Shown here: positions 20,501 to 30,831 of the stretch, one piece after another
How positions within the stretch are numbered: position 1 is the stretch's first letter
Layout: each line of letters starts with the position of its first letter
NCBI GenBank assembly: GCA_024699855.1
Contig: JAMPIQ010000001.1
Coordinates: forward strand, 7,068,001 to 7,132,000
Length of the DNA: 64,000 nucleotides
Direction: 5' to 3'
Origin: Aphelenchoides besseyi
Lineage: Eukaryota > Nematoda > Chromadorea > Rhabditida > Aphelenchoididae
The notes under the pieces: model-generated
The model's database searches: none
Seen by the model: the letters and a program-made list of their open reading frames with translations, nothing else
Told to the model about the DNA's origin: nothing
Translations under genes and position numbers: made by a program

Positions 20501-23341
20501 ATTTTTAATGACTTTAGTTTTAAGTTCACACCAACTGGCAGCCCTTGAAAGTTTCGTGATAAATGTGCGGAAGGAACCTTAAAACTCAACTAACTAGTCA
20601 TCAAGTCATAAATCCCCATCGACTTTTCAGCAAACAAACCGCTGTCCACATCGCTTTGAGGGACGTCAAGTTCTTGAATGCAAAATAGATTTTGGGATAA
20701 TGCGCAAAAAACGGTGCAGTTAGCAGATTTGCCCGTTGGGACTTAGTATTGTGCGGTTGGTTGAGTTCATAGGGAAGTTGAGGACCAGCTACCTAATTTA
20801 GACGTGGGCTTTCGTTTTATAGTTCAGACAAGAAATGGCCAAATCAAAAGGTCACAAAAAAGTGTACAGAATCCCAAAAAATGAGAACAATGTGCCCGCA
20901 GCAGATTAACTGCAACATCAGTGTTTAGGTGGAATACTTAAAGTGATTATCGTCTTTTTGCGAACGTCTTTTGCTGAAATCCCGCTTCGTATGGAGACGT
21001 TAATTCGGCTGACATTTCAATAGATCATTTTCAATAAAACGATTTGAAATAGAGAAGCATCCACTATTCCATTTGCTGCTCGACTTTCGATTCTCCCACG
21101 AGATTCATAACCAAAAGAACAAACAAAAGCATCAAACTTTGTGTACGACTACCTGCTGCTTTTGTTTCTCATGACCATGATCATTCGTGGGATAAGCTAC
21201 GAGCAAGAGATTACGAAATGACGACATAACACAAACTGCATTACAACGATTGATTTCAGGATGCAATCGCGGTATTGGAACCGTTGCTTTCGGCCAAAGA
21301 GAATTTCGTTCGTCAAGGCGCCGTGATCGCGTTGTCTTTCATTCTGATTCAACAAACTGAAGCAGGATGTCCGAAAGTTGCCGAGTTCCGTAAAACTGTG
21401 ACGAAGATGATTGTCGAAAAGGGCGAGGATTCGATTACAAAGGTGAGAATGAAACGATCAACAAACTTAATCGATGGGTTTTAGTTTGGCGCTATTCTTG
21501 CTCAAGGAATCTTGGATGCTGGCGGTCGTAATGTGACCATTGCACTTCAGAATCGTACCGGACATTCGGATATGCCGGCGGTTGTTGGAACGTTCGTCTT
21601 CTTGCAACACTGGTATTGGCATTCGTTTGCCCACTTCGCGTCACTCGCCTTTCGCCCAACTTGTTTGATCGGATTGAACAAGAATCTTCAGGTTTGTTTT
21701 TTGGTGGGCGCTGAAAAGTTGACGACAAGAAATTGGTTTCCGAATTCTATCGCTAATTGGATATGAAAAAGATGGACTTTCGCTTTCACGCAACTCCATG
21801 AACAAAAACATTTTTGCAGATGCCGAAGACTGAATTCCGTTGCAACGCTAAACCCTCGTTGTTCGCCTATCCACCGCCGTTGGAAGAAAAGAAGAAGGAG
21901 GAAAGCGAAAAGATCGAAACCGCGATTTTGTCGATTACGAATAAAAAGAAACAACAACAAGGAAAACGTGGTCACGACAAAGAAAAGGAGAAACCGAAAG
22001 AAACGATTAAGGACTTCATCATTCCACCTTCATATCCGAACGTCCAAGCTCCAGCCGCCGGTGTGAAGCCGAAGGAGGACGAAAAGATGGAAGTGGACGA
22101 AGAAGCTACGGACAAGAAATCTTCGGTCAAGAAGGACGAAACCAAAGATTCAAAGTCCACCGAAGACAAGTGAGTTTAAAACAATTTTTGTCAAAGTGTC
22201 AAAATTAACAAAACGGGGGAAAGAGCGGTTTTTTCGAAACATTTCAAAGTCAAACGAACAGAAACTTTTGACCTCTTGAAATAATTAGAACGCAAAGAAC
22301 AGAAGAGTCGATTGTTGTTCATGACGACCACCAACTAATGAAACATGAAGACACAAACCGTATTCTCGTTTAGTTGCGAATATCCGCAAAAAGAAGGGGA
22401 CGACGAGCGAAGAAGAAAACCTTCTTAGTTATGATTATTCGGTAGTCAAAAACTGCATGGCCGAAGAAGCGCCAACCGTTCGAAAACTCGTTAAGTTTTT
22501 GCACCCAAAGCCGACAAAACACTTTTTGTTTTGTGTTCGTTTGGTCAAACAACACGTGCGGTTGCGTAATCAGCCTGTGGACTAATTGGAGCGAGGTTCG
22601 ATTGTGCGAAGCTGGTGGCATTTTCAACAAATTGCTGCGAATGTAACCCACAAACTTCGACAAAATGGGGACCGAAGGTGCGGGAGAAGGACCCTCGGGC
22701 ACGCAATTGAACGGGTGTTTTGTAAAATTCTATTTTCCTCAACCAACAAACTCTAACACGATGCTAAACCACATAAACGGTTGGAATGCCGAATTTGACG
22801 TGCGATTTTCGTTCTTCTTCTTCGGTTTGCCTCCTCCTGTTCGTTTTATTCGTGAAGCCGTCAATTTTCACAAAAGAAACACACACAAAGTTCTTAACAC
22901 ACGAAACAATTTGGAGCGGACCATTGAGTTTTCTTTCGTCTTCATGATTGGACTCCAACAGCTCAATTAGTCCGCTTCAATGGACCTTGTTGTTGTCCGA
23001 GAGTGAAAATTGAAAAAATTGGGAACATCCGGTTGACTGGCTATTTGTAAAGCGGTTATTTTAGGAAAGAACCTGAACCCAATTTCTTTAACATCTCCAA
23101 TCCGACGCGTGTGGTTCGCGCACAACTCAAGACTTTGGCGTTGACGGAAAACAACCGTTACAAGCCGCTGAAAAACCTCTCGCACGGTGGAATCATTCTT
23201 CTTCGCGATACTCGTGACAAGGAACCTGAAGACATAGTCGAGTTGTCGGCTGCCGGTGGAGCAAACGGAGATAGTTCTTCGTCTTTGCATCCTGAGATCC
23301 AAGCACACGCACCATTCGAGTTCTCCTTGTCCTCGTATTAA
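14523..23341 (+). CDS. rpn-2: 26S proteasome regulatory subunit Rpn2 / PSMD1
   Basis: Rpn2 is the large toroidal scaffold of the 19S base that docks Rpn13 and deubiquitinases. Exons: 14523-14580, 14630-14940, 14983-15545, 15587-15700, 15748-16157, 16205-16754, 19726-19840, 21260-21442, 21485-21691, 21820-22169, 23065-23341; 1045 residues. Typical blocks are [17 protein letters not shown]-like [35 protein letters not shown], the PC repeats ([45 protein letters not shown]), [14 protein letters not shown] and KKEPEPNF. A Ser/Thr-rich linker of about 55 residues sits at the variable loop near residue 300, and a Lys/Glu-rich segment before the C-terminus. The start is uncertain: 14638 (MLALANEK) also fits, being near the usual N-terminus, but the 49-base intron before it keeps frame with exon 14523-14580. 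Intron 6 (2971 bases) holds an antisense receptor gene. Confidence 0.95.
16872..19190 (-). CDS. Serotonin 5-HT2-type G-protein-coupled receptor, nested in an Rpn2 intron
   Basis: This is a class A amine receptor with exons 19190-18349, 18306-17572, 17529-17280, 17242-17096 and 17054-16872, 718 residues, complete. TM1 has [14 protein letters not shown] and TM2 has [14 protein letters not shown]3 has the amine-binding Asp in [20 protein letters not shown], followed by [20 protein letters not shown]5 has [18 protein letters not shown], very like 5-HT2 receptors. TM6 is [13 protein letters not shown] and TM7 is [17 protein letters not shown]. The third intracellular loop is long (about 200 residues), as expected for a Gq-coupled amine receptor. 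The tail is about 200 residues and ends FYFV. The first ATG follows an N-terminus rich in Thr/Ser with NxT/S glycosylation options. The nearest known relative is probably C. elegans SER-1; other amine receptors are less likely. Confidence 0.85.
19841..21259 (+). other. Rpn2 intron 7 (1419 bases), no gene seen inside
   Basis: The intron runs from GTGAGT at 19841 to TTTCAG at 21259 between two Rpn2 coding exons. I checked both strands and saw only short open frames without domains or splice partners. It may hold regulatory sequence but nothing specific can be named. Confidence 0.6.
22170..23064 (+). other. Rpn2 intron 10 (895 bases), no gene seen inside
   Basis: The intron splits the Lys-rich region between EDK and KEPEPNF. 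Short open frames on both strands carry no recognisable motif. Confidence 0.6.
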
Positions 23342-23403
23342 TCTTGATCGAGCAACAGAGTTTGTAACCATGTACTTGCTGTCTAAGTTATTCAATTAAG
23401 TGG

Positions 23404-23409
23404 AATAAA
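23404..23409 (+). terminator. Poly(A) signal AATAAA of Rpn2
   Basis: AATAAA lies 62 bases after the Rpn2 stop, 160 bases before the TSEN34 start. Confidence 0.6.
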
Positions 23410-23568
23410 CATCTTCTGTAGTCACAAGAAGAATCCAACAAGAAAGTAGATTTTAGGGGGTTTTGGCGTTGACAACGAAAATCAATTCGAGAATTTTGCT
23501 TATTTGGCTCCACTTCGTTCTCAGCTAACTCACTATTCCGTTCACTTTCCCACTTAAATTCTATTGAA

Positions 23569-24625
23569 ATGGAAACACAGTCGACTTCTACGGATGAAAA
23601 TACCGAAATCTTTATTGACATAGTCGGCACTGACGAGTTTTTTGTCTTCGATTCAAATTGTACGAGGTGGACGGGAAGAGTCGAGTTTGTTTTATCGTTT
23701 TTTTTCAGCCGTGAATCTCTTATGGGATCGATATCGAATTGTTGGCGACTCCATTGAGTCCACAGCAAACGATTATGGAGCCAAACAGCTGCCGGTTGGA
23801 TTGATGCCCGAACAAGTTCAAGTGCTGTTGGAATGCGGTCGGTTTTTGGACATTTTACTTTGAATGACTCTGAGGTTTAGGTTTTGTCAACGTTCGAAAA
23901 GTTGTTAACTTTGAAGGTTCAGTTTTTCCATCAAACATTGGATCCGACATTGATGTACGACAAAACTTTACTCTCAGATTCATTCGCCTGTTTTAGACCG
24001 AAGAATTGCGAAAGTTTGCGAGAATGGCGGTGAAAGGACGACTGATGAAAGATCGTAAACGAAAAGCAGCTGGTGATGGGGCGTCGAGCAAAAAACTGAA
24101 GATTAGACGAACAGAAATTGAAGCAGAAGAAGAGGTTTTGGACGAGAGCGAAGTTGATCGGACATTTGAAGAGCTGTTGACCAAAAAAACAAACAAATTG
24201 AAAGAAGAGTATCTTCAACTTAATTACGGTAACTGCATCTTAGATTTTGTTGTTCACGTCCATTTTCAGAATCACCAGCCGACTGTTACAAGATTTTGGA
24301 TGAATCAGAAGTCGTTTTCCCATCCGCAAATGACTACCGAATTCGTTTGGTTGTCTTTCGAGATCTTTGGCGAAAAGGATTCTTTTTAACGTCTGGACGA
24401 AACTTTGGTTGCCACTTCTTGGCTTACGAAGGAAACCCCGGAGAAGTTCACGCAAAGTACATGATCTATTGCCAACATTCAACTCAATCAATGTCACCAT
24501 TTGATTTGATGTCGTTGTCGAGAGTTGCAAATCAAGTACGAAAGGAAATTCTTTTGGCCGTTGTTTCAGATGACATCTTGAATCCCTACTACATGCGAAT
24601 GTCGTGGTGGAAAGGAAACAAATAA
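23569..24625 (+). CDS. tsen-34: tRNA-splicing endonuclease subunit Sen34 / TSEN34
   Basis: Sen34 is one of the two catalytic subunits of the enzyme that cuts introns from pre-tRNA, and it cleaves the 3' splice site. Exons 23569-23659, 23709-23837, 23881-23954, 23997-24228 and 24270-24625 give 293 residues. The N-terminal domain shows VGDSIESTANDYGAKQLPVG followed by LMPEQVQVLLECG, matching human LPLLLMPEEARLLAEIG. The C-terminal nuclease domain has FRDLWRKGFFLTSGRNFGCH, then FLAYEGNPGEVHAKYM with the catalytic Tyr and His, and the catalytic Lys in VANQVRKEILLAVV. The end is SWWKGNK. Between the domains lies a basic, acidic low-complexity linker. Exon 1 uses the donor GTACGA because the stronger GTGGAC donor breaks the frame. 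Confidence 0.92.
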
Positions 24626-24635
24626 GATTGTTGTG

Positions 24636-24641
24636 AATAAA
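24636..24641 (+). terminator. Poly(A) signal AATAAA of TSEN34
   Basis: AATAAA lies 11 bases after the stop codon and 135 bases before the LSM2 start codon. Confidence 0.65.
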
Positions 24642-24775
24642 TTACATTTGTTTACTTTAAGATCTATTTTTACTATCAATTGTTAAGTGCGATTTATACT
24701 TTATCGAGAACAAGTAATCTTATAATCACAACAAACGTTGCAGATCTCTTTATACCTCACGTCGGGAACTTTGAA

Positions 24776-25173
24776 ATGGTAAGTTCAGAAAAACTTGTTG
24801 TTTAATCGACCGCTCGTTTCAGCTTTTCTTCTCCTTCTTCAAATCGCTTGTTGGTCGTGAGGTCGTGGTCGAACTTAAGAACGATCTCAGGTTTTCTAAT
24901 TGTTAACTGAGTTCCTTTATTTTTCTATTTAGCATCACCGGAACGCTGCACTCCGTGGATCAGTATTTGAATGTGAAGTTGGTCGACATTTCGGTCCAGG
25001 ATACCGATCGTCATCCGCACATGCTGTCGGTTAAGAATTGTTTCATTCGTGGCTCAGTAGTTCGTTACATTCAACTGCCGACCGAAGGTGTGGACACTCA
25101 ACTGCTTCAAGAAGCAACTCGAAAAGAGATTCTTCAATCCAGACAACAACAAACGAAACAACAAGCAGCCTAA
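24776..25173 (+). CDS. lsm-2: U6 snRNA-associated Sm-like protein LSM2
   Basis: LSM2 belongs to the Lsm2-8 ring on U6 snRNA and the Lsm1-7 ring in mRNA decay. Exon 1 is just the ATG (24776-24778), exon 2 is 24823-24890 and exon 3 is 24933-25173; 103 residues, against 95 in human. MLFFSFFKSLVGREVVVELK followed by NDLSITGTLHSVDQYLN is the family start and Sm1 motif. Sm2 is CFIRGSVVRYIQLP. The Gln-rich tail extends slightly beyond the human end. The first-exon split immediately after the ATG makes the start easy to miss. The gene lies between TSEN34 (151 bases upstream) and ABCE1 on the same strand. Confidence 0.97.
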
Positions 25174-25223
25174 ACACTTTCCGTTTGTTGCATTTCCAAA
25201 CTGTTGTTTTGTTGAGTAACTTA

Positions 25224-25229
25224 AATAAA
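25224..25229 (+). terminator. Poly(A) signal AATAAA of LSM2
   Basis: AATAAA lies 51 bases after the LSM2 stop and about 170 bases before the ABCE1 start. Confidence 0.6.
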
Positions 25230-25397
25230 CAAACTCATTAAAACGTTTGGATGAGTAGACGGAAACCAACAAGACAATCGACCGGTTTCGCAACGATTTG
25301 TCTCAGTTTGGCGTTTCATCTCAACGCGTTAGGGGATTCCGTGGATTACAGATTTATTTCACAACTTAAACGAATTTATCGGTTGTTATTCGAAATT

Positions 25398-27660
25398 ATG
25401 AATTCGAAAAAGAAACCGGGAACCGAATTGCAATCGACGGACACTCGTATTGCTATCGTAAACGAGGATCGTTGTAAACCAAAGAATTGTGGTCAGCCAT
25501 GTAAACGATCATGTCCAATTGTAAAAACAGGTCTGTTGAGTCTTTTATTTCGTATTTCATTTTGACACTTAGGCAAACAATGTATCGTTGTGGAGCCAAC
25601 ATCTAAGATGGCCGAAATCTCCGAACATCTTTGCATTGGTTGTGGTATTTGTGTTAAAGTACAATTCTCCGTTTTCTTCCTGTTATCTTGTGATTTTAGA
25701 AATGCCCGTACAATGCGATTACAATTATTAAACTGCCAAGTAACTTGGATAAAGACACAACTCATCGTTATGGACCAAACTCTTTCAAACTTCACCGTTT
25801 ACCCACTCCACGTTTGGGTTCTGTTCTCGGTCTTGTTGGAACTAATGGTATTGGCAAGTCAACTGCGATGAAGATTCTGCAAGGAAAGACAAAACCAAAT
25901 TTGGGTGAATATCAGGTAAAAGAGTATCAACTTGTAAATTTGATTTGGTTTAGAAAACCGTTGAATGGACAGAAGTTTTGAATTACTTCCGCGGCTCAGA
26001 ACTTCAGAACTACTTCATGAAAGTTTTGGAAGACAAGTTTAAGGCGGTAATGAAAGTGCAATATGTGGACAGTTTACCGAAGTAATTTCAACTTCTCACT
26101 TCACTAATCGCTGTTCCAGATTGTTCAAGGGAAAGGAAATGACCGTCAGTGATTGTCTGAACAAGGTCTCGGCTCGTGACAACTTGGAAAAAGTTATAGA
26201 TCAGCTCGGTAAGTCGGAAGATGTGACTGGTTTTATATCTGGCTTTCTAGAACTTCGTCATTTACTCGACCGTCAACCAGATCAACTTTCCGGCGGCGAA
26301 TTGCAGCGTTTTGCCATTGCAATGTGCATTGTATCCAAAGCTGATGTCTATCTATTCGACGAGCCTTCTTCTTATTTAGATGTTCGACAGCGTTTAGAAG
26401 CCGCGAAGGCTATTCGTGAGTGCAGTACATCGAGCAAGTGAGTCGGTTGTTTTCTTGATTAGTTGATTGTTATGTTCAGCTATGTGATGGTTGTTGAGCA
26501 CGATCTTGCTATTCTCGACTATCTCTCCGACTTTGTTTGCATTTTGTACGGAGTGCCGGGAGCCTACGGAGTTGTTACTCAGCCATCAGGTGTTCGTGAG
26601 GGAATCAATCACTTCTTGGAAGGATTCATTCCGTCGGAAAACATGCGATTCCGGTGCGTTCAATTGCTTGTCTTCGGAGGTTTATGCAACGAGTTTCAGC
26701 GAATTTTCACTCTCATTTAAAGTCACAGATCAACTGGAACGTGAAACGAATGAACGCAACAACATGTATTCTTATCCGAATATGCGTAAAACGTTGGGAG
26801 ACTTTCAATTGGAAATCAGTGAGGGCTCATTCACGGACTCGGAGATTGTCGTGATGTTGGGCGAGAATGGAACCGGAAAGAGTACGATGATTCAGATGCT
26901 GGCTGGTAAACTGGCTCCCGACGACCCATCAGTCGAAGTGCCCGAGCTGAACATTTCCTATAAACCACAGAAGATTTCGCCCAAATATCCGGGAACTGTT
27001 CGTGAACTGTTGCTCGATCGAATCTACGAGATGTTCAGCCATCCAACCTTCAAAACGGACGTACTCAATCCCCTGCAAATCGATCGACTACTTGATCTAC
27101 AGGTGTCTGCAGCTAAGCGATATTCTGTGTATTTTCTTGTTTTAGGTTCAAAACTTATCCGGTGGTGAACTTCAACGAGTTGCTCTGACCATTTGCTTGG
27201 GCAAACCAGCGGATGTCTATCTGATTGACGAACCCAGTGCGTATTTGGATTCGGAACAACGTCTGCACGCCGCCAAAGTCATCAAACGGTTCGTATTCTG
27301 ACATCTAACTGATGAATGTGTTGCAATTTCAGGCACATTTTACATTCGAAGAAAACGGCTTTCATTGTTGAGCACGACTTCATGATGAGTACGTACTTGG
27401 CCGATCGAGTCATTGTATTCGATGGACAACCTGGTCGACAGACACGTGCAAATGAGTGAGTTAGGACTCGTTGATTGGAGTCTGATGATTGTTTCAGACC
27501 TCAGTCTCTGTTGGATGGAATGAATCGATTCTTGGAGATCTTGAACATTTCTTTCCGACGCGACGACGAAAGCCATCGACCACGTATCAACAAGTTGGAT
27601 TCAGTGAAAGACACGGAGCAAAAGAGGTCCGGAAACTACTTCTTTTTGGATACTGCCTAA
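25398..27660 (+). CDS. abce-1: ABCE1 / RLI1 ribosome-recycling ATPase
   Basis: ABCE1 splits ribosomes after termination and is essential in eukaryotes. Eleven exons (25398-25530, 25573-25658, 25700-25915, 25954-26081, 26120-26208, 26251-26437, 26480-26653, 26700-27102, 27146-27288, 27333-27455, 27498-27660) give 614 residues. The iron-sulphur domain has [17 protein letters not shown] and [13 protein letters not shown]. ATPase 1 has Walker [10 protein letters not shown], signature [10 protein letters not shown] and Walker [14 protein letters not shown]. ATPase 2 has [20 protein letters not shown] and [13 protein letters not shown]. The end is [14 protein letters not shown]. The N-terminus is about 12 residues longer than in human if the ATG at 25398 is used. 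All introns are 38-46 bases. It is the third gene of the TSEN34-LSM2-ABCE1 run. Confidence 0.98.
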
Positions 27661-27853
27661 GCCAAACAATCCGGAAACTTATGCGGGTGCTGAATTTACA
27701 TTTCGTCTTGTCCGTAGCCGATTGATTAGCGGGACATAACTGTGAATGTGAACTTGATTGTGTTTGTTGCTTGATATAATTGATTGAAAAGTTTATGTCA
27801 AAACGATATGTTTGGAACAGAAAAGTGGAGTCAAGTGAAAAGACAACTGTACA

Positions 27854-28460
27854 TTAAGAATGGACTTGAACGCTCGGTTTCTGCGTATCAGGTCGATCTG
27901 AGCGGCGTTGAAAAAGAGAAATTGCATTCGGAATAAAACGACTGTTAGTTGCGGTAGAATCGTCCCGATCAGGAGTCTCCAGTTCTTGTCTGCAATGCTT
28001 GTAAGTCAAATAGAAGACAACAATGGAGAGCAGAACGACAAGAATGGCAACGAAGATCGTCATAATGATTGCTGAAAAGCGGAGGTTATTCGGTATACTG
28101 AAAGTAGTTATACCACAAGTTCTCAGCGTAATGAACAGTTCGCCTGCTCGCTAAAAGCAATAGATGAGTTAGTAAGAATGTTCTTCTGCTCACCTTTGCA
28201 GCCCATTGGATGTCGTCCATTCCACACGCCTTGAAGCATGTTGATTGACCACCAAAGATACCAGCCAACGGTGAGCCCGATGAGAAGGAAGAAGAGGACG
28301 ACGGCATTTCAGTGTCCGATTGCGGCAGTTGGTCTCCGGAACGAACCTCGGCGTTTGCTGTATCGACTGGACGACCCAAGAAGTCACGAATACCAGAAAC
28401 AGTGCGCGAAACGTCCGAGAAAAGTTGACTGAGATCCACTTGTTGTTGCTGATCGGTCAT
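27854..28460 (-). CDS. Unknown one-pass membrane protein
   Basis: I do not recognise this protein. Exons 28460-28194 and 28150-27854 give 187 residues in a continuous phase. The N-terminus is polar (MTDQQQQVDLSQLFSDVSRT), followed by a Ser-rich stretch and GGQSTCFKACGMDDIQWAAK with two Cys. After the intron comes a hydrophobic segment (IIMTIFVAILVVLLSIVVFY) that reads as one membrane helix, followed by a basic YKHCRQ and a polar tail rich in Arg/Asp/Ser. This suggests a type III or tail-facing-cytosol anchor protein. The exon between 28150 and about 28080 has a second open phase (HYAENLWYNYFQYTE) that looks more protein-like but ends in a stop, so alternative splicing is possible. It converges with ABCE1, the stops lying 194 bases apart. 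Confidence 0.55.
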
Positions 28461-29581
28461 TTCTCAACAAACGAACACGACTAACAAACTGACGTAGCGA
28501 AATGGACGTCCGAGAGGTCAACTTCACACGTCGTTTATTCTCGCATGCACTTGAAGTCGATTGGATGAAATCCACCGAAACGTCCGTTTAGTTCTCGACC
28601 ATGCGGATGAACACGGAATTCACGCAACTTCTAATCGTGAGCTTCGCACAATCTGAAATGATCACGAATTGTAGCAAAATGAATAACCGAAATCACGATC
28701 TCTCGTCAGAGAACTTGAATTCGACCGTTTCAATGAGCAGCACTCGAAACTCAATGGTTAGATTGAGCTTCGTGTTTCATCGGATTGAAAGGAATTAAAA
28801 GAAAGAAGCGAGTCTCGAGAAGCGCAGAGGCCAACAAGTGGGAAGTCGAATGGTCGGAAGTGAGTCGGTCGATTGATGTTCGAACAGGAGACTGTTGCTA
28901 AGAGATGGAAAGAAACGAATAAGAACGACTGGGCAGTTGAACTCAAGACGCGAAACGAGTCATCAGTCAATTGGAACGGCAATCGGATGAAACTGCGGAA
29001 GAAAGTCGACTTTTAGAAAACTTGTTGTTTTTCGTTGGCGCGAAATCGGGAGCTCCTCCGCTCTGTCCGTTTATCGACGGCACCCGCAAGCGCGAGAGGA
29101 GTGCTGTTAAGGTTGTTGTCGCCTTTTGAGAAAACGGTCCGCTCGCTGGTCGATGATCCGTTTCGCTGAAATAGCGGGTGGTCGTGCGATTTAGTCGGAC
29201 AGCGCGAGAATCCGAGGCAAACACGAGGCGGGTCAATCGGCCAGAAGGCGTGCGGGTTTAGACGTCGTGGCTAACGACAAACAACCGCGCTAATTAGAGT
29301 ACCCGACGATCGTAACTTCTGACCGAACTGCGTGGTCATTGCGCAGAATTTCAAATCGTAGCGAAACAACCGAGTAATTAGCGGAAGTCAAACAAGCCAA
29401 CTTGTCCTTTACGCAACCCAATGGTCCATTCGCAAACAAGAACAGCGGATCATAATCAAACTGCCGAGTATAGCAACTGAAATGTCGTTGTAAGTGGGTT
29501 CTCAATGCGCTCAAACGCTCGCGAGCGAAGGCGTGAATTGGTTTTTTGTACACGTAAATCCGCTCAACAAATCGGCAGTAG
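28461..29581. other. Intergenic stretch, no gene supported
   Basis: Open frames up to 133 codons exist on the minus strand, but they lack domains and overlap a better-phased candidate on the plus strand at their left end. The GC content rises around 29.0-29.3 kb, where some promoter function is possible, but I see no specific site. Confidence 0.35.
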
Positions 29582-30025
29582 ATGGGCGATGATGACAACG
29601 TTGTTTGCAGTTCTACCGTCTCTCTTCCTCGACGAAAACATCGGTCGGACGACAAAGAACGACCATGTAAACGTAACGTCCTTGGCCTCAATTGAATTCG
29701 AAATTCAAACTCAATGCAAGAGTATCACAGGTTTATTGAAAGCGACAGATCAACACAATAACATTGGAAGCATAAGATCCAGAGAGAAGGTTGTTTGTCA
29801 ACGATTGTTCCGTACAAACCGCTGGATGTCATCAGTCGAAATGCTTAGTGCCATGACATTTTCTGCATCGCTATTATTTCAAGGAAATTCAAGCCAACGA
29901 TAAGAGATTTTATCTTTCCGGTATTGGAATCCTCGCAGCTGGTGAATAAGTTGGACGAGGTTTCCCAGTTCGAAGACGATTTGTATTCGGAGTTGATTTT
30001 CGATGGCATCGAAACTGACAACTAA
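29582..30025 (+). CDS. Candidate small orphan protein, three exons
   Basis: I do not recognise it. Exons 29582-29666, 29731-29789 and 29849-30025 join in matching phases over introns of 64 and 59 bases with GTAAAC..CACAG and GTTGTT..CTTAG borders, giving 106 residues. The N-terminus is polar and basic (MGDDDNVVCSSTVSLPRRKH). The third exon has the clearest coding look: ISRKFKPTIRDFIFPVLESS and then an acidic end (LDEVSQFEDDLYSELIFDGI). The model depends on splice choices, and a longer minus-strand frame overlaps part of it, so it could be chance. Confidence 0.35.
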
Positions 30026-30831
30026 CAACAAATCAGACCACTCGATTTGCTCGTAGCGTTCATCTAAATATTGAAGATGAGGACGATTAGCTTATTCGTT
30101 CTAGTACTAGCTATCCATTGACTAACGAATCTCATTTACGATCTGCTAATGGATATTCTCGCAGACATAATTGTAAAAGCTCTCTTCTTTGGTAATCGTA
30201 TGACGACCTCAAGAACAGTTTTTTGAAAATTAAAGTTGCTTTAACACTGTCCTTTCCACTTACGTGATAAACTCATATAAAACCGAGAGGTTGCTTGAAT
30301 ACACAAGCAACAATTGATTACGTAGGAACCAATTACTACAAACTACCACGCTCAAACTCTAAAGCACTCACTTTCGATAATTCAAGCAAGAATCGATTCC
30401 ATGACTTTCATTAGTTTCGCATCAAAAACCCAAACTTTGATCACGATTGCCCAGCTTAACGTACAATCAAAGTTGAGAGTTGATAGCTAAAAATGAATGC
30501 CATTTACAGTTTTCGTATCACAATCTTTGGGGCAATACCTGAATATTTCAAAGTAATCTTGTCACTTCAGCAGAAGTGTCATGTTCAACTCTGCTTTGCT
30601 TCGTGCTCCAATGTCCACAGAATGAACTATCTCACAGAAAGCATCAAAAAGACTATTAAACAATCGACAGTGAACATAAAAGTCTCAAATAATCTCTCTG
30701 TAGTTACCATACTTTTGTTATGCTTCAGTACACCGGCACTCAACTCCTCAAACGCTCGTAAGTTCCGTTTCCGAACATCGTTTATTTTGTCATTTAACAA
30801 GCGAAATTAACTACGAACGAAGCTAAGTGAC
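30026..30831 (+). other. Intergenic stretch between the orphan candidate and transaldolase
   Basis: One 105-codon frame at 30493-30810 starts with ATG and has a hydrophobic SVVTILLLCFSTPA segment followed by a GTAAGT donor. I cannot find a supported next exon and the frame runs towards the transaldolase 3' end. I treat the stretch as non-coding. Confidence 0.35.

Noticed and set aside
29290..29691. 133-codon minus-strand frame
   Set aside because: It has no domain and overlaps the first exon of a better-phased plus-strand candidate; neither is strong, but this one lacks any splice context.
30493..30810. 105-codon frame with a hydrophobic segment and a GTAAGT donor
   Set aside because: No supported downstream exon exists before the convergent transaldolase gene, so a secreted peptide could not be built.
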